From Barthelona sp. PAP020 (taxonomy: Eukaryota > Metamonada: BaSk clade), in NCBI GenBank assembly GCA_040182905.1, contig JARQWU010000081.1, positions 1 through 36,685 on the forward strand: a stretch of DNA of 36,685 nt, in the 5' to 3' direction. The position numbers and the translations under genes are program-made. The notes under the pieces are model-generated. The model was not told the origin of the DNA. It ran no database searches and saw nothing but the letters and a program-made list of their open reading frames with translations. Below are positions 17,124 through 25,516 of the stretch, in pieces. How positions within the stretch are numbered: position 1 is the stretch's first letter; each line of letters opens with the position of its first letter.

Positions 17124-18563
17124 TTACAAATTTTGGAACCATTGGTACAAACCAACAACTTCAATTACAAACCCGAGAAAGATTAATGAATAGCATTGCC
17201 AAGTATATGGTTTTGTTTTGATTTTCTTTGATCTTATCTTGGCCAATTTATGTGATTTCAAATGCATTAAACAAGGTAACTGGAAAAAGTAAAAGGGTGA
17301 AATAGTGGCACCAGCCAAAGAAGTGACAAAACTAATGTTTTTCAAAAAATATGCCAAAATGACACAAATAAAGATAATGAACAAAGAAATCACCAATCTT
17401 GTTCTAAAACCACCTGTTACAACAACAGTTCCACCTTTACTAGGAGATGTGTTTTTAACTCTTTTACTGAAAGCACCTTCGATAGATAGACGACAAGAAT
17501 AAGCAAAAACTGGGAAGCTGAAAATTAAAACAATAATCATAGCAACACGACATACAACAATAAGGGGATCGTTATTAGAAAAACTATTTAAAACATTATC
17601 TTGAATATCAGAACCAAATACTAAATAACCGCTGACACCAATCAAAGTATAAACTAAACCAGGAATAACAATTCCTAATGTTGAAATGTGACGAATTTTT
17701 TCAAAACTTCTCCTCTGCAATTCTTTGTAAAAAGCAGCCATTTGGAAGTGAGCGAAAAAACCAAAAATAATAGCTGGTGTGCCTTCAATGAATTTTATTG
17801 AAAACTCAAACAGTTTTACTTTTTCTAAAGCCAAGTTATTAATATTTGAAAAAAATTTAAAAATAATAACTGAAACAATAAGTGTAATACAACCTACTGA
17901 TAAAGTTGAAGTAAAAGCCAAGGATTTAGTGTCTTTCATACACATTAAAGGTAAACAAAAACACAAAATCAATATGGTGGCAATAAGTAACATTTGTAGT
18001 TGAGTTTTTTCTCCAAAAAGAAGAGTTACAACGGAACTAACATAATCTTTGATAATAATAGTGTATGTTGTTAAACTTAAGATCCCAAAAATGGCAACAG
18101 CAAAATCAGAAAATCTTGAAACTGTCACTCCAAAAAATTTCTCAACACACAATCTCAAAGAGAATCGTTTCACATAAACACTTGAATAAACGTATAATAG
18201 TAATGTAAATCTGGAAATTATACCAAAGAATAAAAGAAGAAACAATCCCCCAATGAATCCACAACAACTTATAGCATATGGAATCATCAAAGAACCAGCT
18301 CCAACCATACAGTTAGAAATGTTAGCAACAGTCTGAAGATTAGTAGCACCATGTGATTGACAAGGAATCCCAGTGTCTACATGATATGGAATGCCAGAGT
18401 CTAATTTGTCCAAATTATCATCTGTTGAATCATTTTCATCAACTAAATTCGTGTCTTTTAAGTGAAAATCTTTGAAATTTGGGAGTGATATTCCAATGAA
18501 AGAAGTTCGACTTTGAACAAATGAAGTTGAATCCTCTTGGGTTTCACTTAAAACAGGAGCCAT
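17124..18563 (-). CDS. Amino acid/auxin permease family (AAAP, SLC36/38-like) transporter
   Basis: A 479-aa polytopic protein. About 70 polar cytoplasmic residues precede the first helix, which carries the AAAP signature (LQTVANISNCMVGAGSLMIPYAISCCG) with the unwound Gly-x-Gly segment that contacts substrate in the APC/LeuT fold. Around ten further helices follow, including KELQRRSFEKI between helices and FGFFAHFQMAAFY, typical of SNAT and vacuolar AVT proteins. The likely role is proton- or sodium-coupled transport of neutral or cationic amino acids at the plasma membrane or a vacuolar/lysosomal membrane; the substrate cannot be deduced. The start is the ATG at 18563 and the stop overlaps TAAA. 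It is divergent from the seven-helix protein gene. Amino-acid transporters of this family are strongly expanded in trichomonads. Confidence 0.9.
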   Translation of the reverse strand: MAPVLSETQEDSTSFVQSRTSFIGISLPNFKDFHLKDTNLVDENDSTDDNLDKLDSGIPYHVDTGIPCQSHGATNLQTVANISNCMVGAGSLMIPYAISCCGFIGGLFLLLFFGIISRFTLLLYVYSSVYVKRFSLRLCVEKFFGVTVSRFSDFAVAIFGILSLTTYTIIIKDYVSSVVTLLFGEKTQLQMLLIATILILCFCLPLMCMKDTKSLAFTSTLSVGCITLIVSVIIFKFFSNINNLALEKVKLFEFSIKFIEGTPAIIFGFFAHFQMAAFYKELQRRSFEKIRHISTLGIVIPGLVYTLIGVSGYLVFGSDIQDNVLNSFSNNDPLIVVCRVAMIIVLIFSFPVFAYSCRLSIEGAFSKRVKNTSPSKGGTVVVTGGFRTRLVISLFIIFICVILAYFLKNISFVTSLAGATISPFYFFQLPCLMHLKSHKLAKIRSKKIKTKPYTWQCYSLIFLGFVIEVVGLYQWFQNL

Positions 18564-18888
18564 GAATAATTGGAAAATAAGTTTTTATTCACTGAATTTC
18601 AATTTTGAGTTGAGAATGTATTCTGAAAAATCTTTGAAAACCAAGATTCGAGCTGATTGCATTTTTTCCCCATATCTCAATTTGTACATGTTTATATGTA
18701 TATAAAACACACCTTTTTTTAAAAAAAACATTTTGAAAAAATAATTTTGGAAGTGTTTATTCCAACAGTCAATTTTGACATTTTATTGTAAAATGATAAA
18801 ATTCATATTTCATTGACATATTACCAAAATCAAATGAAACATTAATGAAAGAAAATTTTTTCAAGGTTAGATATTTTTTTTGACCCAT
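18564..18888. promoter_or_regulatory. Divergent promoter region (AAAP transporter / seven-helix protein)
   Basis: 325 bases between two start codons facing apart. It includes a TATATAAA-like stretch near 18697-18707 and an inverted T/A run (18713-18728), with a T8-GAC tract just before the ATG at 18889. A GATTCGAGC near 18644 resembles a tRNA T-loop but no tRNA can be folded around it. No clear initiator was found for either gene. Confidence 0.35.
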
Positions 18889-19587
18889 ATGAGAGTCGCT
18901 TTTTGGACATCGATTACTGATGTTATTCTTACCATCACTTATTTTGTTCACTTGATTTATTTAATTGTTAAATGCAAAAATTCTAAAAAAACAAAGAAAC
19001 ATTATTTGATATTCGTTTTTTATATTATCAATGCTTTAGCCACAGGTTTTGGGGCTCTGTATCATTGGAAGGAGGGTGAATTTGTGGAAGGCAGTGATGA
19101 ACAATTTTTTTATTGGTCTTTTGTTAAATACCCAGCTATTTCCTTGGCTCCCTACATGTTATATTTTTATTCTGTTATTGTTTTGCCCAAAGATAATATA
19201 TCTTTGAAAAAATATAGCAATATGATATCAATAGTGTGTTTGGGTATTTTAATATTGTTATTAATTGTTATAATTCCTATCTCTTCTTTTAGAATAATTC
19301 AATTAACCCAACTTTTATTGGTTGTTATTTTGTACATGTATTTTTTTGTAGATTCAGAAAAACAAAAATGGCAAGTTTTTAAAGAAAGACATAAATGGTA
19401 TCTTGTCAGTATAGTTGTTGCATCTATACCCACAATATTTCGTTGGAGAATTTCAGAATCATTTAATCACAATGATATCTATCACACTCTGTTATTCTTT
19501 ACAATAATTATTTTATCATGGTCTTTTATCCCAATATTGAAAGATGATGAATATGAACGATATGAATTTACTCAAATTACTGAATAA
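18889..19587 (+). CDS. Seven-helix membrane protein, CREST-like (DUF6962-style)
   Basis: A 232-aa protein with seven hydrophobic helices and short loops. Two His-containing motifs stand out: GALYHW at residues 55-60 and HNDIYH at 194-199 (His194, Asp196, His199). Pairs of such motifs at membrane-helix ends are typical of the CREST superfamily of membrane hydrolases (alkaline ceramidases, PAQR receptors, TMEM8, Per1) and of a related bacterial and protist family with G-x-YH and ND-x-YH motifs. A metal-dependent lipid amidase-like site is therefore possible, but the Ser and remaining His/Asp positions are not assigned. The frame is open upstream to a TTG; the ATG at 18889 gives a short N-terminus that enters the membrane at once. 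The tail is acidic and cytoplasmic-looking. Confidence 0.6.
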   Translation: MRVAFWTSITDVILTITYFVHLIYLIVKCKNSKKTKKHYLIFVFYIINALATGFGALYHWKEGEFVEGSDEQFFYWSFVKYPAISLAPYMLYFYSVIVLPKDNISLKKYSNMISIVCLGILILLLIVIIPISSFRIIQLTQLLLVVILYMYFFVDSEKQKWQVFKERHKWYLVSIVVASIPTIFRWRISESFNHNDIYHTLLFFTIIILSWSFIPILKDDEYERYEFTQITE

Positions 19588-20130
19588 GAAAACTGATAAT
19601 TATGATTGATAAATTATTGAGTACTTTTTTCTAAAAATGTTAGTATGAATTTAAAAATTCAACAATAAATAAAGGTCAGAGACTAAAATCTAACATGATT
19701 ATCGAGATTGATCAAAGATCAATAAGGTAGAACTCTCAAAACGAGAGCCTCGATCATCAGACAAATGCCTAATGTTCATCATAAAGATATATCATCAAAT
19801 AAAAATACTTTTTTGTTCTTCAAATAAAAAAAAAGACAAAAGAGAAAAATTCTCAATTTCATTTTTTGAATTTTTGGGAAAACAGATATATTTATTTTGA
19901 AATGAAGGTACTTATTAAATCAAAGGTTTACTTGTAAGAATAAAGTGGAAAAAGAGAAAAATCTAATTTTTTGGGAGAATCTTTGCATTCAAAGGATAAA
20001 ACAACAAAACATTTGTACTATGGACAAACAAACAATTCTTTTTAATTTATTGCATAAAAAAATGAAAAAAAAAAACGAGACATTTACAAGACAAAAGCAA
20101 ACTGAAAAACAATTGTGGGTCCATTTTAAA
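19588..20130. other. Convergent intergenic region with a foldable RNA element
   Basis: This 543-base gap is longer than most in the window. Its first half holds nested inverted repeats at 19637-19758 (see separate entry), followed by a T6 tract at 19809-19814. The second half is A-rich with a small GAGAA/TTCTC hairpin near 19842-19854 and only chance-length reading frames. Confidence 0.5.
19637..19758 (+). ncRNA. Candidate structured RNA with three-way junction
   Basis: The 3' domain is compact. GATTATCGAG (19697-19706) pairs with CTCGATCATC (19749-19758) at nine of ten positions. It encloses ATTGATC/GATCAAT (19707-19713 with 19717-19723, AAA loop) and CTCTC/GAGAG (19733-19737 with 19743-19747). 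Directly before it, ATGTTAG (19637-19643) pairs perfectly with CTAACAT (19690-19696), enclosing a GAATTT/AAATTC hairpin. So two stems abut with no gap. Local G+C is about 39% in the 3' domain, above its surroundings. ACA occurs three bases after the last stem and a T6 run at 19809-19814 could end a Pol III transcript. I checked by eye for U1, U2, U4, U5, U6, SRP, RNase P/MRP, tRNA and hammerhead hallmarks and found none. The strand is uncertain, since the stems work on both. Confidence 0.35.
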
Positions 20131-21408
20131 TCATTGTTTTGATACAGGAGATAAATTTATTGGTTTATGTTTGAATTTAATCAAATAATTTTGTGCATCA
20201 ATGTTATTGGAATGACAAAGTGCCTCAAATTGTTTGTATATTTGATTATAATCATTTTTCAACTTATGGTTCTTTATTTTTAAAAGTTGATTCTTCTTTT
20301 CTAAATTATCCATGGATTCTTCAACAACTTGAGTCAATTCATTCATTTCTTCAGACAATTTTATCAAAGATTCCTTCAAATCTTTATTTTCTTGAACCAA
20401 AATAGAATTTTTTTTTTGAGATTCAATGACACGATTTCTTTCATCTTCAAAAGCTTCCTGTTTCTTTTGAATCTTATCTAACAACTCAATAATTCTGTTT
20501 TCCAATAAATTTTTTTCATATAAATTTTGAGTTTGATTATTCTTATTTGTTTTGCAAATTAATCCTTCAAATTGTTCAATTTGCTTTTTAAGTGACACAT
20601 TTTCAGTTCTTAATTGAGAAACTTCCCTTTGTTCTTTCTCCAAACTCTTTTGTAAATCGAACAGATTTGCCTGTATTCTTTCTTCTTCAACTATCTTTTT
20701 TTTTTGTTCCATTTTTTCAAATATATCATCTTTAAAAGCCATTGAAGTGGTCAGTTCATTAGAAATTCGCTGTAATTCATACTCTTTTTCATTCAGTTGA
20801 GTTTTCAAATTTTGTACTTCCAATAATAGCTGAGTCTTTTCATTCTCAACCCTTTTTATCCTTGAGTCTCGTTTTTCAATTTCTCTGGATAATTTCAACA
20901 TTTCATCTTTGAATTCGGATACTTGTTTTTCAATTCTAATATCAGCATCAGCCATGGCCTTTTTTCTTGCACTTTCTAATGATTCTTTCATTAACAAAAC
21001 TCTTCTTTCCATCAATGATATTTGATTCAAATATTGTTGTTTATCTTCTTTTGATTTTTCAATGGACTGCTTCAAATTTTCATTGTCTTGAAGCAATTGT
21101 TCTTGTTCCAATAATTTTGATTTCCAAGCATTCCGGAATTTTTCTTCTATTAATCGCAATTGATTTGTGTATTCATCAATTGTTTTTTGATGAAAAACAT
21201 CCTTTGCTTCCAATTCATGAATCAACACCTGCTTGTCATTCAATAAACTGTTTATTTCATTCTTTAAATCAATATTTATTGAATCATATTCTTTTAATTC
21301 ACTATCCCTTTGTTTTATAACTTCTAAATTATAATTAAAATCACGTTTCAATTCATCCAAATGTCGATTTAATTCTAAAATTTGTAAATCTTTCAATTCA
21401 TTCGTCAT
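20131..21408 (-). CDS. Coiled-coil protein, 425 aa
   Basis: Nearly the whole protein (residues 1 to about 395) is heptad-patterned and rich in Glu, Lys, Gln and Leu, so it should form a long coiled coil. There is no Pro before the tail, which reads FKHKPINLSPVSKQ and is presumably unstructured. A short break occurs near 285-300 (LICKTNKNNQTQNLYEK). No other domain is seen. Such proteins are common in basal bodies, centrosome-like bodies and axonemes, and two other microtubule proteins lie in this window, but coiled coils cannot be assigned to a family by eye. The start ATG has TCATAA about 25 bases upstream. It is followed by the convergent gap and preceded by the RNase H2A gene on the same strand. 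Confidence 0.8.
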   Translation of the reverse strand: MTNELKDLQILELNRHLDELKRDFNYNLEVIKQRDSELKEYDSINIDLKNEINSLLNDKQVLIHELEAKDVFHQKTIDEYTNQLRLIEEKFRNAWKSKLLEQEQLLQDNENLKQSIEKSKEDKQQYLNQISLMERRVLLMKESLESARKKAMADADIRIEKQVSEFKDEMLKLSREIEKRDSRIKRVENEKTQLLLEVQNLKTQLNEKEYELQRISNELTTSMAFKDDIFEKMEQKKKIVEEERIQANLFDLQKSLEKEQREVSQLRTENVSLKKQIEQFEGLICKTNKNNQTQNLYEKNLLENRIIELLDKIQKKQEAFEDERNRVIESQKKNSILVQENKDLKESLIKLSEEMNELTQVVEESMDNLEKKNQLLKIKNHKLKNDYNQIYKQFEALCHSNNIDAQNYLIKFKHKPINLSPVSKQ

Positions 21409-21670
21409 CTGATCACATTTAAAAGAGCATTATGAAAAAAAGAATTAATATTTACTTTTTTTGATTCTTCCATTTTTTGTTATGATGTGAATAATTAGGA
21501 AATAACATAGAAAGACAAGCTACCTTTCATATTTAAACAGTAGTGTGGTCCCAAATTTCCAAATTATCCATCGTTTCTTTCAAATCATACATCTTAATAT
21601 TAAATCAAAAATCTATTTCAAAGTTTGTCTTGAAATGTAAAATGCATGTGTATAAACAATTTAAAAACGT

Positions 21671-22513
21671 TTATTTATGTGATTTTGTAATATTTAGTCT
21701 GTCCAAACAACTTCTATTGACTGCCTTTTGTAAAAGACTGCCCATACCCACCAATTGTTGAGAGGATGTTCTAGATCTGCTTTTACTTGGTGCTTTTTTG
21801 TTCTTTTTGATCTCAGGTCTTTGAGTTGGCAACACTACTGAAATAGTTTCATCATAACTTTCTAAAAATCTATCAACGGTTGACCAATTAAATCTAAAGA
21901 AATTTGGCAAACCAAAAAGGGGATCATAAACTTTTGCCATTACCTCCAAAGTTTCAGCATTACTTGTGTATCCACTAATATAAGGAAATCCATGATCCTT
22001 GCACCATTTTTTTACAACAATGTCTCTTTCTACTTTTGCACATATGGAGGCCGCACCAACGCATGTGAAGCGAGAATCAGCTTTAGGAGAAACAGTAATA
22101 TCTAATTGAGGATAGATATTCAATAATTTATCCCGATACTTGTCTGCAGAACCAACTGTGTCAACGAAAACTCTAGTTAAATTAAAACCACTTTTTAAAA
22201 CATGTGCTATCAACTCTATTGCACAATTGTGAGATAATTCATTTAAATTAACACTCTCATATTGAAATTTTGAACCACTGATTGATGCAGCTGATCTATG
22301 AATTGTTTTAAAATGGAAATTTTCTCTATTTTGAAAGATATCATATAAATCCTCACGAAATTCAGGTGTTAATTCCTTCGAATCGTCAATTTTTAATTCA
22401 GATAATTGTTTCAAATCAATTTCTTTGATCCAAAATCCACCATAAACCATAGGTCCCATTACAGGTCCTCTACCTGCTTCATCTATTCCTAAAACATATG
22501 AATCGGAAGTCAT
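21671..22513 (-). CDS. RNASEH2A: Ribonuclease H2 subunit A
   Basis: RNase H2 removes ribonucleotides misincorporated in DNA and degrades RNA in RNA-DNA hybrids. This 280-aa catalytic subunit has GIDEAGRGPVMGPMVYGG at residues 9-26, supplying the first Asp and Glu of the active site. The third Asp lies in VFVDTVG, and the KADSRFTCVGAASICAKVERD segment contains the last catalytic Asp and the conserved ASIxAKVxRD helix. The GRG motif recognises the ribonucleotide-DNA junction with a conserved Tyr (SGYTSNAET). Length agrees with eukaryotic RNASEH2A (about 300 aa). The basic C-terminal tail includes KKNKKAPSKSRSR. The longer open frame begins at a TTG; the ATG at 22513 places the first beta strand correctly. 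Subunits B and C are not in this window. The stop overlaps TAAA. Confidence 0.95.
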   Translation of the reverse strand: MTSDSYVLGIDEAGRGPVMGPMVYGGFWIKEIDLKQLSELKIDDSKELTPEFREDLYDIFQNRENFHFKTIHRSAASISGSKFQYESVNLNELSHNCAIELIAHVLKSGFNLTRVFVDTVGSADKYRDKLLNIYPQLDITVSPKADSRFTCVGAASICAKVERDIVVKKWCKDHGFPYISGYTSNAETLEVMAKVYDPLFGLPNFFRFNWSTVDRFLESYDETISVVLPTQRPEIKKNKKAPSKSRSRTSSQQLVGMGSLLQKAVNRSCLDRLNITKSHK

Positions 22514-22656
22514 GGTACAACAAAGAGAACAAAGAAATGAAAAGTTTATAGTTGATTCTTTTTGCAATTATCATGGTCTATCAAAGAAACAAAAAACAAT
22601 AAAAGTTTTTTAATAATCAAATAAGAAAGACTACTTCAAATTTATAACATAATTTT

Positions 22657-25215
22657 TTAAACCTCCATTTTTACTTGTATTGCATCCGTAATAATTATAT
22701 CTTTGTCATTTTTTTCTAATAAAGTTGGGGTTATTTTCTCTTTTTCATGAGAAACTTCGGTTTGATATTTATCTGAGATTTCGCCAAGACTTAAACCAGT
22801 AATTGAAGCATATGGTCCTGCGCAATTTAATAAAAATTTTCTGCATTGATCTAAACATTGATGTAAGACTAGATTCATTTGAGATTTTTTCATATGGGTT
22901 GCAATCCACTGAGGCAGTAAAGCGTTTGACCCTTCTTGTTCGATGAATTGATATCTCCTATCTACTAACATCATGATACCATAATCATTCTTATGTCTAA
23001 TTACTCTGCCCAAACATTGACAAGCAGCTCTCATTGCGTCATAATAAAAAAAGAACCGTTCAAATTTGAGGGTGAAATCATTGTCCAATTTTTTCCATCT
23101 GGGCAACCCATTGGTTATTTTCTCTATTTCAGCAACTACCTTTGGATTTGCTTGAATTATTCTGGCAAAGTTCTTGACAATCTCCTTGACCAAAAGATCT
23201 TTAGTATTTCTAAATGGAATACCAATCATTAACACTGCACGACCATAATGATCCTCAAAATCAACACCTTCTGCAAAAATTCCTCGAGCAACACAACATA
23301 ATAAACCGCCTCTACCAGCATCACAAGAAGCTCTAAAACCTTCCAAAGCTTTTCTGGAGGATTCAAAATCTTGAGTTTCACAAAAAAGCAATTTGTGTCT
23401 TTTGATCAAACCAAAAGTGCTTGGTTCAGGCTCTCCATCAAAAGATTTCATCATCATTTCTCGTTCAGCAATATCTGATTGCTCCCAAGTAGCTAACATT
23501 GCAGACATACATTGAAATGAGGGAAAGAAAACAATAACTCCATCTGGAACTGCCTCACATACTTTAGAAACAACACTACCATAAGCATCAATAATGTCTT
23601 GTGATTGTCTGTCATCATAAGAGGTTGATAATTTTTGTTGCCATTCCACCGACTCAGAATGATCTGCAGCACTAATACTAAGTGGAAGAAACCCACGTTT
23701 AGAAATTGAAGATAAGAATGACTGCATGACAACTTCTCCTTCAACAAATCCCAAGATGGTGGCAACATAATTCAAAGGACTTAATGTCCCAGAGGTTAAA
23801 ACAATGTTACGATAGGAATTTTTAATATCGACAAAAACAATGGAAGGATTTAAGCACACAAATCGTAAAACTCGTTTTCCAGTGACTGGTTCAATTTGAG
23901 ATAATATCATAAAATCATGGAGATCATTCACTTGAGAATTAAAATATGTGGCAGAAATTTCAAAAATCCAACACAATTTCAACAAAGGAGTGAAACGCTC
24001 TACATTCTTCAAATTCAAATCAGAAATCAATTTTCTAAAAGTCGCAGATAAGTTACAAAAAGTTTCTACTGGCACCGGTGTTTGTTTTTTATTTAGTGAA
24101 TTCAACATTGCAGAAAGAAAATTATCCGAGGTATCATCAAAATTATGTTCTTGATGTCCAGTATAGATTCTTTCATAAAAAAACCGAACAAGTTCAGTTA
24201 ATAACCACAGAAATGATCTGCTGCTTCGCATGTTACCCGGCATGACAGCATCAATTAAAGCTGAAGATACAACCGGTGTGTCAATCAACTCATCAAGAAG
24301 TGACCCATTGCGAGTTACTGAATGAATAGATTCTCGGGCTAAACGCTCTTGTTCTGCCTCAATTTGTTCCCTCAAATTATTCCTTGTTTGAACCCATAAT
24401 GCTTTCAATAACAAAAGACTCTGTTGAGCTTGGATAAACTCTCTTTCAGTAAAAGAAAAGGAAAGCGCTTCCATGCAAATAGAATCAATGTTATGGGCCT
24501 CATCAAAAACTATAACAGTCTCGGTAGGAATATCTTGCAATACGTTACGTCTAATACTTGGGTTTAACAAGTAAAGATATGAACAGACCAAAATATCAGC
24601 ATCTGAAACTGATCTTCTGGCCAAAAAATATGGGCAAGCTGTATTGCGCATTCCAAAATCACGAATTGTTTGCAAAGAAGTTAACCCTTTTGGCAAAGAT
24701 ATGGCACCAGTTTCAACTCTTGAAAAATACTTGCATGAAGTAACAGGCAAATCTTCAATATCCATGTCAATAGCTACTTCTCCTGATGTAAAACCACTGA
24801 TAGAATCATGACAAAAAGAATCAACAGTGTCTATAGAAGATGAGGAAACAGGACAAGATGGATGAATACATAATCTTCGACGAGAACTTAACATTCGAAT
24901 ATTGAAATTTTCAACATCGATTCCATGACTTTTAATCCGTTTCAGTACCATTTCACATTCTTCACCAACTTTATTCATTTCACCGATGGTTCTTGTTGCA
25001 TATACAATTTTATTAACTTTATTTGGATATTTTAATTTGTAAGAGATCAATAAAGATAATAAAGCAACAGTTTTACCCGTTCCACAAGCAGATTCTAACA
25101 TAATGTGTTTTTCATCATCCAAAGCTCGTTTCAAATATCTAATATATTCATATTGTTCTGGATATATTCTATCAAATGGAAAATACACTTTTAAATCATC
25201 TATTATAATATCCAT
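22657..25215 (-). CDS. ERCC2: TFIIH DNA helicase XPD/Rad3 (ERCC2)
   Basis: XPD is the 5'-3' helicase of TFIIH for nucleotide excision repair and transcription initiation. The start (DDLKVYFPFDRIYPEQ) matches XPD directly. Walker A is ESACGTGKT with Lys48; a Cys-Gly replaces the usual Ser-Gly step. The four iron-sulfur cysteines are present at 116, 135, 161 and 194 (LCIHP, FCHD, SCKYF, ACPYF). DEAH lies at 238-241. The Arch region follows, and motif VI reads QCLGRVIRHKNDYG. Length is 852 aa against 760 in human. The extra residues come from an insert before KLLFCETQD (about MMMKSFDGEPEPSTF), another within NFARIIQANPKVVAEIEKIT in the second helicase domain, and a longer tail ending VKMEV. RTEL1, FANCJ and DDX11 fit worse because the N-terminus and cysteine spacing are XPD-type. 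The stop is TAAA. Confidence 0.95.
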   Translation of the reverse strand: MDIIIDDLKVYFPFDRIYPEQYEYIRYLKRALDDEKHIMLESACGTGKTVALLSLLISYKLKYPNKVNKIVYATRTIGEMNKVGEECEMVLKRIKSHGIDVENFNIRMLSSRRRLCIHPSCPVSSSSIDTVDSFCHDSISGFTSGEVAIDMDIEDLPVTSCKYFSRVETGAISLPKGLTSLQTIRDFGMRNTACPYFLARRSVSDADILVCSYLYLLNPSIRRNVLQDIPTETVIVFDEAHNIDSICMEALSFSFTEREFIQAQQSLLLLKALWVQTRNNLREQIEAEQERLARESIHSVTRNGSLLDELIDTPVVSSALIDAVMPGNMRSSRSFLWLLTELVRFFYERIYTGHQEHNFDDTSDNFLSAMLNSLNKKQTPVPVETFCNLSATFRKLISDLNLKNVERFTPLLKLCWIFEISATYFNSQVNDLHDFMILSQIEPVTGKRVLRFVCLNPSIVFVDIKNSYRNIVLTSGTLSPLNYVATILGFVEGEVVMQSFLSSISKRGFLPLSISAADHSESVEWQQKLSTSYDDRQSQDIIDAYGSVVSKVCEAVPDGVIVFFPSFQCMSAMLATWEQSDIAEREMMMKSFDGEPEPSTFGLIKRHKLLFCETQDFESSRKALEGFRASCDAGRGGLLCCVARGIFAEGVDFEDHYGRAVLMIGIPFRNTKDLLVKEIVKNFARIIQANPKVVAEIEKITNGLPRWKKLDNDFTLKFERFFFYYDAMRAACQCLGRVIRHKNDYGIMMLVDRRYQFIEQEGSNALLPQWIATHMKKSQMNLVLHQCLDQCRKFLLNCAGPYASITGLSLGEISDKYQTEVSHEKEKITPTLLEKNDKDIIITDAIQVKMEV

Positions 25216-25516
25216 ATAAGTGTATGAGAAGAAAAAAAAACTGATATAAATAAAAAGATGGATATGTGCATTTTCTTTCTTGATATCCCTTAAATATTTT
25301 TAAAATAATTATAGATAAATGTAATAATAACAAATATCATAAAAAAATCTTCCGATCAATTGTGTTTACATCATTCTACTTGGAATTAGAATCAAAAGAA
25401 GATAATCATTTCAATGCTTTTATAGATTGACATATTATTCAAAATTTCTCATGCAAAGTTAAAAAAACAAAAATATTTGGGTTATTTATAACAGAAAAAT
25501 TATCAAACAACTAAAA
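25216..25516. other. Intergenic region, no feature seen
   Basis: About 300 AT-rich bases upstream of XPD and downstream of the 1313-aa gene, both on the - strand. It must hold the XPD promoter, but I see no initiator match close to the ATG, no repeat and no RNA gene. Confidence 0.5.

Noticed and set aside
18640-18675. Possible tRNA 3' half: GATTCGAGC followed by a T6 run
   Set aside because: No T-stem, acceptor stem or anticodon arm could be paired around it.
19697-19758. Three-way junction as a hammerhead ribozyme
   Set aside because: The junction strands are 0, 9 and 1 bases and lack CUGANGA and GAAA.
19670-19760. Structured element as U6 snRNA, because of a CAGAGA upstream of a hairpin
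   Set aside because: The universally conserved ACAGAGA plus AGC/GAUUAGCAUG context is absent.
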